Below, in pieces: positions 20,510-28,326 of a stretch of DNA of 55,094 bases. The notes under the pieces are model-generated. The model worked only from the letters and a program-made list of their open reading frames with translations. It had not been told where the DNA came from and made no database searches. Position numbers and translations under genes: made by a program. The stretch is from Cyanodermella asteris (lineage: Eukaryota; Ascomycota; Lecanoromycetes; Ostropales; Stictidaceae): assembly GCA_900618795.1 (NCBI GenBank), contig UYJD01000002.1, positions 2,863,358-2,918,451 on the forward strand, in the 5' to 3' direction. Each line of letters opens with the position of its first letter. Position 1 is the stretch's first letter.

Positions 20510-20965
20510 GTGATGTCGTCATGAGATTTGGACTTATGTTGAGCGTATTGTAATGACATGGAAGTAACGATGTACATAGACGACCTGAAAAGTGGTAATG
20601 CCAGAATATGATCAATAATAACCCCCAATCTCCAGACTTATTCTAGCATTTCGTAAGCTCTTCCTCAAGTGACGGTGAAAACCCTTGGCATACATATCGT
20701 CCCAAGAATGTCAAATCATTGCATTCAGAAGCAGTGGGCTCGAAGGAAATCACCGACCCGCCTGCGTAATGTCAAGTATGTCCTGTGTGGTTCAAGAGAA
20801 TCCGTTGTTCCGGCTTTCTGTAGGTAAGTACCCATGCACGAGTTACGTCACTAACACCAAATCTTCGATCTGAGGTCGCAATCAGTCAAATAGTCTGACG
20901 CCACTCCTTATCAAGCCTTTTCACAAACTCAAAACGAACGGCGTACGCTTTCGGGTTCATCTGCA
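20510..20965. other. spacer between secreted protein and MAT2B-like gene
   Basis: This 456-bp spacer holds the 3' UTR of the secreted protein and the promoter of the next gene in the same direction. Nothing else was recognised. Confidence 0.4.
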
Positions 20966-22127
20966 ATGCCGAAAGCCTTGATCACGGGAGCCACCGGCCT
21001 TCTCGGTCGAGCTGTGCTCCAATCGTTCCAGGATGCCGGTTGGGACACCGTCGGCACCGGTCTATCAAGAGCAAACGGCAATAAGATTGTGAAACTGAAT
21101 CTTCTGGATCAGGTTGCCGTCAAAGCTTTAGTCGAGAAAGAGAGGTGGGTACAGACAGTGATAGCATTTCCCTCATACCTTACAAAGTCTGACTTCAAGC
21201 CCATGCAAAACGAATTCGCATCATGCCTATAAGCAACGATCAAGCATGCCACGGACTGCCCTCTCCATATCCATTTCATTTTGGTCGTCAGAGATACGAA
21301 GCATAGCACGTACGATCCGCTGACCCTGCGCTGTCATCAGGCCTGATTTCATCATCCACTCCGCCGCCGACCGCTCCCCCGACTCCGTCGCCGCAAACCC
21401 AGATTTAGCACGCGCACTGAACGTGACAGCGACCTCAAATCTCTCATCCCTCGGCTTATCCCTCTCAATCCCCATCCTCTACATCTCAACTGACTATGTC
21501 TTTCCCGGCGTCCCGGGCGAAGCACCCTACGCCGAGTCCGCTCCCCCACGAGCAACGAACCTCTACGGGCAGCTGAAACTCGATGGCGAGAAGGCCGTTC
21601 TCGACCAAGCGTCCAAAAGCGACAATGGAGTCCCGCTGGCCGCGGTGCTACGGCTGCCGGTCCTCTACGGACACGTTGACCCATCGGTGGGAACCAAGGA
21701 GTCCGCGGTAAACGTCCTCGTCGACAAAGTACGGGACTGCGCAGCGGGGAAGACTGTGGTTATGGACGACTGGGCGAGGAGATTCCCTACCAACGTCGAA
21801 GATATCGGACGCGCGATCGCGTTGTTGGGATCCAAGTGGCTTGAGATGTTTCATGCGACTGGAACGGCGGCACAACAGAGCTTTCCTCAAATCATGCAGT
21901 TTAGTGCCAAGGAGTGCTTTACGAAGTATGAGATGTGTCAGACATTTGCGGAGATCCTCGGTGTTGAGATTGGGTCGATGGAGAGGGATAAGGATGGTGG
22001 AGGTGGTGGTGGTGTACAGAGACCGTATGATACGCAGCTTGCCACGGGGGAACTGGAGAAATTGTTGGGGACCGAATTGCAAACTGTGAAGTTCAGAGAC
22101 TGGTGGACGAAGGAGATGCAAACCTGA
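20966..22127 (+). CDS. MAT2B/RmlD-like NAD(P)-binding protein
   Basis: The gene has two exons, 20966-21144 and 21341-22127. The 196-bp intron starts GTGGGT, has a GCTGAC branch site and ends TCAG, giving 321 residues. The join restores KERPDFIIHSAADRSPD. The fold is an extended SDR of the RmlD type. GATGLLG (residues 7-13) is the dinucleotide-binding loop. ISTDYVFPG and YGQLK supply the Tyr-xxx-Lys pair. Known relatives are dTDP-4-dehydrorhamnose reductases and the MAT2B regulatory subunit of methionine adenosyltransferase; in fungi the MAT2B-like group is usual. No sugar-nucleotide genes are nearby, so a role beside SAM synthesis is more likely (inference). A run of six glycines encoded by GGT/GGA repeats (about 21997-22014) sits in a variable loop near the C-terminus. 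A cysteine synthase gene follows tail to tail, so both neighbours touch sulfur amino-acid metabolism. Confidence 0.86.
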
Positions 22128-22569
22128 TCGAAAAACATACTATTTGTTACCAGCCGCAGCGAAAGCAAAAGGCTGGGTGGCTCACTTGGTGAATGAGTTT
22201 GAGGTCGAGGAAGCTGCGTCGAGAGCAGACAAAAGAAGACAAAAAATTGAAAAATAAGACAGACGCGCCGAGGATCGAAACCACGACACCGGTCGCCTTA
22301 GAGCATTAACCTACATGGTCTGCTACGTATGCCCTTTGGAAGCTGCAACTAGGGACGCTCTTTGGGAACCTGATCCCTCGACTATGTAAGCATGTCTTCT
22401 AAGACGATGCGAATAAGGGCCCTTGAAACGGTACAAGTAAGGCAGAAAGAAGGCTTTTGAATGCAATCTCTTGTGTAATTGATAGCCCCAAGGGCATCTA
22501 TGCCCCTAGTAGCGTGAGAGCCGGTCGTGTTCGAATGACAGGGTGATGATTCCGACGAAGCTCCATTTC
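22128..22569. other. convergent spacer, MAT2B-like / cysteine synthase
   Basis: This 442-bp spacer holds the 3' ends of both genes. At about 22263-22330 a minus-strand stretch resembles a tRNA B-box and D-arm, but it does not fold into a cloverleaf. No gene is supported. Confidence 0.4.
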
Positions 22570-23803
22570 TCAAGCTAGCACTATGTACTTTTTCAAATGC
22601 TCGGGAATCGCTGTGTACAAGTTCTTCTCCTCGAGCCACTTCTTGCTGAACAAACGCTCCGCATACCTGTAAGCGCCATCGCAGAGTACGGTGACGACCG
22701 TGTTGCCTGTCCCAAGCTTCTCGGCGACCTCCTTGGCCGCAACCACATTCAAGGCCGAGCTTGCGCCCAAGTAGAGACCCTCTTCATCCAGACACCTGTA
22801 GACCATCTCAATGCTCTTCTCGTCGGCAATGTGGACGGCACCGTCCAGGAGATCAATGTCGTCCTTTAGATTGTCGGTCACACGACCTTGCCCGATGCCT
22901 TCCGTGATGCTGCTGCCCGTGCGTTCCTTGAGCTTTCCCCCGGTCACGATGTAGCTGTGCAGAACGCTTCCCGGGGGATCCGCAAGAAAAGACTTCACTC
23001 TTCCGTCGCTGACTTCTTTCAAGTATCTCGTCACGCCCGCCAATGTCCCCGCCGTCCCCGTAGCACACGTGAAAGCATCAACCTTGCCCCCCGTCTGCGC
23101 CCAAATCTCCGGCCCCGTCGTCTCAATATGCGCCCTCCGATTCGCGGTATTGTCAAACTGATTCGTCCATACCGCATTCTCCAATCGCTCCGCATGCCTC
23201 TTCGCCTGATGGTTGTAGTTCTCCGGGTTATCGAATGCGACCGCCGGCACTGGATATACTTCTGCGCCGAGTAACCGTAGGAGGTCGATCTTGCCTTGCG
23301 ACTGTGTATTGGGCATGTAGATGACCAGCCTGTATCCCTTTGACCGACAGACGTGCGCCAGTCCGATGCCCGTGTTCCCCGCCGTGCCTTCGACTACCGT
23401 CCCACCTGGTCGTAATAGTCCTCGCTCTTCGGCATCCTTGACGACGTAGAGTGCTGCACGATCTTTTACCGAACCGCCGGGATTCATGAATTCGGCTTTG
23501 CCGAGGACTTCGCAGCCGGTTTCTTGGGAGAGCTTGTTGAGCCGAATGAGCGGCGTGTTGCCGATAGCTTGACCAAAGTCAGTCGTGAACAGAACAAAAC
23601 TCAAGTCGGGGCTCGGAAGTCGACTTTCGCAGGCGTGTCGCAATGGGAAAGACTGGGTTGAACTCACCACCCACGAGACCATTGACATGGCCCTGCGCTC
23701 GCGACACACTCAAGCCATATGGGTTGGCGGCGTGTGCGTCTGCGACGAGGTCAGCAGCGCGTCGTGCGGTCGTTGCGAACTGCCGCAAACCTGTTCTCAG
23801 CAT
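22570..23803 (-). CDS. mitochondrial cysteine synthase-like PLP enzyme (Mcy1/Cys12 type)
   Basis: The gene has two exons on the minus strand, 23803-23668 and 23567-22570. The 100-bp intron starts GTGAGT, has an ACTGAC branch site and ends CAAG. The join gives [16 protein letters not shown] and 377 residues. The first 20 residues ([20 protein letters not shown]) look like a matrix presequence. The fold is PLP fold type [11 protein letters not shown] contains the probable Schiff-base Lys80. [12 protein letters not shown] is the substrate loop, and [11 protein letters not shown] binds the cofactor phosphate. Known relatives are O-acetylserine sulfhydrylases and yeast Mcy1 (YGR012W), a mitochondrial outer-membrane protein. 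Fungi usually hold several paralogues, so the physiological reaction is not settled. The gene diverges from nothing close; the F-box-like gene lies upstream on the same strand. Confidence 0.9.
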
Positions 23804-24142
23804 CTTGCTTGAAGGAAGGCCAGGGAGACGAGAGCAGACACGCAGTCGGGGAAGGCTATTTCGCTACGTGCAATGCAACTTGAAGCTCGGTCTTTGAGGT
23901 GGAGCTCGAATCGTTTCTGGCTGCTTATTAAGTTGAGCTTTCTGACGCCATCGAGCCGATCGAGCCGCACTTGACTTGACTTGACTTCAATCGATGCCGT
24001 TTCGAGAAAACGACTACCATTCGGACGATGTCCTTCAGTGCGTTGGCGGCCAAAAATACTGTCCTCCTATTCCATCACAAGATAGATGTGTGTGCCTGCT
24101 CGAGATCTCTGCAAATCTACAGATCCTTCATCGTTCGACTCA
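23804..24142. other. 339-bp spacer upstream of the cysteine synthase-like gene
   Basis: The spacer lies between the start of the cysteine synthase-like gene and the stop of the F-box-like gene, both on the minus strand. It must hold the promoter of the former. A TTGAC microsatellite lies at 23969-23987, preceded by two copies of TCGAGCCG at about 23951-23966. Confidence 0.45.
23969..23987. repeat. (TTGAC)3 microsatellite
   Basis: Three perfect TTGAC units with partial units on each side lie in the upstream region of the cysteine synthase-like gene. On the minus strand they read GTCAA. They could be a polymorphic microsatellite or a repeated transcription-factor site; neither can be shown here. 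Confidence 0.65.
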
Positions 24143-25485
24143 CTACACGCGGTACCCGTCGTCCTCTTCTTGCCCGGATGAACCCAGATCTGGCTTGATA
24201 GTGGCCATAATCTTGTCAATATCCTCCTCATCCTCGTTCTCCCCCAGGAAAGTATCCACGTTCTGCCCGTCTTTGCCCACATACCCCCAGGTGACCATGC
24301 TCAAGTAGTATCTCGACATTTGCATACCCCTTCGAATACACTCCCTGAGCACCCACTCATCCACAGGTATCAGATCGCGATTCCTCATCGGTTGCCACTG
24401 TTCGCACCCCAGCATCCCTAAATCCCCCATCGGCGCTCCCACAAAGCCTCCTTCTTTTGTTCTCAGAGCCTTCGGGATCTTCCACTTTGCCAGTTCGAGA
24501 ATCAGATCCCCCTCTCGAACGATGATTTCCCGTCGGAGGAAGCGGACCAACTGACCAAAACCTCGCTGTGCCATCCAGAGATTCCGAAGATGTGAGCTGC
24601 GACCACCGGTCCGCGGATCCGTAAGACGCATCTCGAGCTTGACAAAGAACATCATGGCAACAAACAGATTCGCATTCGTCCAAGCCACCTTAGTCCCGAA
24701 TAGATTCGCCCTTGGCTGATTCCTCGGCACATCCATCGCAAACCATAGCTTCGCGAGGACGACCTTCGCCATACTAGGCAGTCGATGGCCGTGCGTTGCC
24801 AGATCCCTCACGATACGCCGAATACATTTCTCGCGAAAGTTGATCATGCGCAAGTAGCGGAATCCGGGAACTTCACGAACCTGACCTGGGTCAGACGGCA
24901 GCGGTGTCCCCGTCGGATCCTGGATGCACAACGGCGAGAAATACTTGAAGCGCGCGCACGCCCAGTTGATAGGACAGTTCCATTGTGCCCATCCACGCGC
25001 CATGAAGCTCCAGCTCGCTTTGCAGTGCGCTTGCACGGGCCGGCTGATGGAGTACAGGTTGACGAGGTCGTCGATCTCCAGGTGCGTCAGGAAGTAGTGT
25101 GCGAGGGAAGTATTCTGCATGATGCGGTGGAAAATATGTGGTTTTATTTCGGCGGTCAGCGATGGTGAGAGGGTGGGATTCCTGCCGGGAGGGGGTAGTT
25201 GCTGTCGTCGCCTTCGAGCAGGGGGCTGGTGGGTGGGAGGACGTGGCGTTGGACGCCGCGCAAGGGTCGCAGGGGACGGGATGTGTCTTCTTCGCGTGGA
25301 TCGCATTGCAGGGAGTCAATTGTTTGTGGCCGGTTTCGTTTGATGTGAGAGACAAATTGAACACTTTCTGCATCGGCCTCGAAAGCAGCAGCATCGTGGT
25401 TGTCGATTGCAGGATCACCCAGAAGGTTGGGACCAGGATCGTTCGAAGCGCCAATGCCAGCATCGTATGTGTTGTCAAAGTCCAT
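24143..25485 (-). CDS. F-box-like protein of unknown target, with an apparent frameshift
   Basis: The downstream frame (stop at 24143) encodes about 330 residues that start like an F-box: EIKPHIFHRIMQNT, LTHLEIDDLVNLYSISRPVQ. A conserved-looking body follows, with KVVLAKLWFAMDVPRN, RNLWMAQRGFGQLV and an acidic C-terminus. In that frame the first ATG is at 25306, but its first 45 residues are Arg/Pro-rich with poor codon bias. The overlapping frame from the ATG at 25485 (MDFDNTYDAGIGASND) has a strong C-bias at third positions for about 105 codons, then stops at 25156. I infer that the true N-terminus is the 25485 frame and that one base is missing (or two are extra) near 25160-25200. No GT-AG intron of suitable length joins the two frames. 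This may be a sequencing error or a decayed gene. F-box proteins normally recruit SCF substrates; the target is unknown. Confidence 0.6.
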
Positions 25486-25855
25486 ATCGATATCGTTGTT
25501 GATGTCGTTGATGGGGTTTGCTGGAATATGTGGTGGAGAGGTCGTCGTTTAAAAAGAGGTGCGTTGCTGATTTGTTGTGTGAAATGAGTCCTAGCCCAGA
25601 TGCCTACGGGGGCGCCGGGGGCATTGTTATGAATCGCCACTTGCAAATGAATGTTTCCTCGGAAACGCGTTCAATGCTAACATCAATAAATCATAAGTCG
25701 TGAGTTCAGGTTTCCTAATGAGCTCGGTCACGTGGAATGGAGCTCAGGCTAACTGACTATCTTACGTTCTGGAATCTATCTACAAAGCCAAATCCATGGC
25801 CCATAAATCTCCTGCATATGACACTCCCTCGCTCTGAATTTGTCGTCAAGTTTGG
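25486..25855. other. 370-bp spacer
   Basis: This lies between the 3' end of the 614-residue unknown gene and the start of... the F-box-like gene on its other side reads leftwards, so both genes are on the minus strand and this is the F-box-like gene's upstream region. It holds its promoter and the unknown gene's 3' UTR. Nothing else was recognised. Confidence 0.4.
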
Positions 25856-27700
25856 TCAAATCTGCTCCGCATCCTCGGCTGAATCGCCCTGACGTCGCTC
25901 ATGAACGTTGTTGGGGTTCGACGGACCAGCTGTCACACGCACTCGCGAAGCTGGACGCTGAGGATGACCATGCATACCAACTGGCGCAAGAGGGCCACCA
26001 GCACCAGAAAATCCATGCGCTTGCGAAGCAGAACGCTGAGGATGGCCATGCACTGGCACAAACTGCTCATCATACACCGTCTGCCCCATCGTGTTCCTCC
26101 TCACATGCGCTCGTGCATCAGGTACACCAGGATGTTGCTGAAAGCCCCTGGAAACGTGGCGAGGAACCGGATGCCCAAAAGTCGCAGAAACGCCATTCAT
26201 ACCAAGAATGTCTTCAACAGACAGACCCCTGTCGTTGACGAGTATGGTTAGCCTCGTGCGAAGAGTGTACGAAATAATAGGGGCTCGCTGTTGGCACTGC
26301 TGAATGAAGCCTGGGTCGAATATTTCCCAGATCATCTCACGGAGAATCTCGTCTTGCACTTCACTCCACTGATTGGGATCTGGCTCGTAGTAACCATTCC
26401 GTCCGAACGTGATGGGTCGCGGCGGTGGCTGCTGAACGAACATGCTGCCGCCAGCGGCTTGGGCTGCAATGGCTGGGTCGGTGACTCTGACGCGAGCTTG
26501 CGGGTGGGGCTGAGGAGCTTGAGGTATAAGTCCAAAACCGGCTAATCTGGCTTGCTGCTCTTCGTACCTGGCGCGGAAAGTCGGATCGTTTTGGAACGAC
26601 TGGTGGGCGACAGCTTGGAGTGGCTGGCCGCGAAAGTCGCCGGATGAGAGTCCGTTGTCGGTGCGGTTTGGGTGAGGGTGCTGACTTCCAGGGAGACCTG
26701 GACCATGTTCCATTGCACTCTGCTGAGTCTGCTTGGGCCGAGTCTGCTTCCCCTTGCGAGACTGCTTACGAGGCTCGCGCTCGAACGTCTGGGAATTGGC
26801 TCGCTTGTGCCGGTTGATGTCTGCATCGACTCTTATCGCATTCTGCCTGTTCTGACCGGCCCGAGCGTCATGTTCGTCTATGTCCATGGCAGTCCGCTCG
26901 CCGTGTACGGTTTCATCAGTCTCGTCGGCGTCCTGGGTGTAGTCGACCTCGTAGTCGTCACTATGCGGGATAATGATTGTATCTGACGGAGAGATTGGCT
27001 TCTTGAACTTGGATTCGCTCCAGATTCTGCCGTCGGGCGCAAGTGCTCCGGCCTCCATGGCGATCTTGTCTTGGATCCTCTGAAGGTTCTTGGATTCGCG
27101 CGGTGGGACATATTGGCTTGAGTCGACAGTCTTTTTGCTTGTGCGCGCTGCGCGGGCCATCGAAGGATCAATACCTGGACTTTGAGGTCTGCGGTCTGGT
27201 TGATTGATGGGCGTGAAGCTCGCTCCCGCCGGAAACGACACTGCGACGCCGTCCTCGTCGTCAGCGCTCGAGCCGGCTTCGTTCGCCGAGTCTTCCGCAC
27301 TCATTATTCGACTTGTTGGAGGTGGGCTCGCCGACCTTCTGCTCCTGCGTGCGGCTTCATTCGCTTCCTTCTCAATCTTGCCATCCTTTGCAACCTTCCG
27401 ACCGCTCGGAGCTGTTTTTCCACTCTGAGACTTGGCCATGGCCGCACTTTTCGGACTACCGTCGCCAATATCTGAGGGATTGGCATTGCCCAAAACGACT
27501 GCATTGCGGCGAATTGGAAGGGGCTTCGATGCTGTCAAGTCAATTGTGTTGGTGCCCCCCACGCTGGCATTTGGTACCTCCTCATCCAGAGCATCCGGCC
27601 TCTTGGAAGCTTTCTTGGCTGAGTCCATCCTTTGACTGTCTTGGCGCGGATGATTGAGCGGAGCGTAGACAGAAGGCTGTTTCATAAATTTGGGAGCCAT
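25856..27700 (-). CDS. disordered, probably nuclear protein of unknown function
   Basis: I do not recognise this 614-residue, single-exon gene. The ATG at 27700 gives MAPKFMKQPSVYAP. Residues 1-360 are low-complexity and charged, with basic clusters (EREPRKQSRKGKQTRPK) and an acidic block (DDYEVDYTQDADETDET). The segment at about 430-510 looks folded: PNQWSEVQDEILREMIWEIF, then IISYTLRTRLTILVNDRGLS and VEDILGMNGV. This short helical region is the likely conserved core. The C-terminus has two imperfect repeats, VHGHPQRSAS and MHGHPQRPAS. No signal peptide or membrane segment is seen. Basic clusters suggest a nuclear location (inference). It may be a chromatin or transcription adaptor of Pezizomycotina, but nothing in the sequence proves this. 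Codon use and the long open frame support a real gene. Confidence 0.72.
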   Translation of the reverse strand: MAPKFMKQPSVYAPLNHPRQDSQRMDSAKKASKRPDALDEEVPNASVGGTNTIDLTASKPLPIRRNAVVLGNANPSDIGDGSPKSAAMAKSQSGKTAPSGRKVAKDGKIEKEANEAARRSRRSASPPPTSRIMSAEDSANEAGSSADDEDGVAVSFPAGASFTPINQPDRRPQSPGIDPSMARAARTSKKTVDSSQYVPPRESKNLQRIQDKIAMEAGALAPDGRIWSESKFKKPISPSDTIIIPHSDDYEVDYTQDADETDETVHGERTAMDIDEHDARAGQNRQNAIRVDADINRHKRANSQTFEREPRKQSRKGKQTRPKQTQQSAMEHGPGLPGSQHPHPNRTDNGLSSGDFRGQPLQAVAHQSFQNDPTFRARYEEQQARLAGFGLIPQAPQPHPQARVRVTDPAIAAQAAGGSMFVQQPPPRPITFGRNGYYEPDPNQWSEVQDEILREMIWEIFDPGFIQQCQQRAPIISYTLRTRLTILVNDRGLSVEDILGMNGVSATFGHPVPRHVSRGFQQHPGVPDARAHVRRNTMGQTVYDEQFVPVHGHPQRSASQAHGFSGAGGPLAPVGMHGHPQRPASRVRVTAGPSNPNNVHERRQGDSAEDAEQI

Positions 27701-28326
27701 CTCGCTGTGAATCGATCACATGAGCTGTGCACGCAAAAGTGGGTATGGCCTGTGAGTTGGAAGGGATTGGTCAGGATGCCGCAAGATATGCAAGACGCAG
27801 CTTTGCGAAGCAGAAAAAGTATGGGTCAGCGCTGCAAAATGGGAGTGGAAATTGCGACACTTTTGACTGGCTAGGGGAAGAAGTGAAGGCGGGGCTGATG
27901 CGAATGATGGAAAGGTTTGGGTGTAGTCACAGGAAGAGCGTGTCGTGTTTTGTGAGACAACGCCGACGCTTGAGGGAAACTGAAGAGTCAGAGGGTGACA
28001 AATGTACAGGCGGAGGCGTCACTACATTGGCATTGACGGTGGTCTGAAGACGACTTACAACACAAGGGTGCTTGCCAAACTGCGAGTCACAAATATGGAT
28101 GTAACAGGTTGACCACGTACACAGTACGCGATCAACCAGCAAATTGAAGTCTGGATCTCCAATGCCTGCCTCATTCGGAAATTGTCATTCGAAAAGTCCT
28201 AAACTTCGTCTGAACATTGTAGAGTTGCTAGCGCGTCGTCTCGTGCTTCCCGCTCATTGTGGCCATGCACTCTCTCAGACAATTATCGCGCACTGTAAGC
28301 GAATCTCGACTCTCAGGACTTCTCAC
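27701..28326. other. 626-bp spacer
   Basis: The spacer lies upstream of the unknown 614-residue gene and downstream of the RA-PH gene, both on the minus strand. It should carry the promoter of the former. Several short open frames on both strands look like chance. Confidence 0.4.

Noticed and set aside
22255-22340. tRNA-like stretch on the minus strand (B-box-like GGTTTCGATCC, D-arm-like GTAGGTTAATGC)
   Set aside because: The T stem has mismatches, no acceptor partner for GCGCGTC was found upstream, and no anticodon arm can be drawn.
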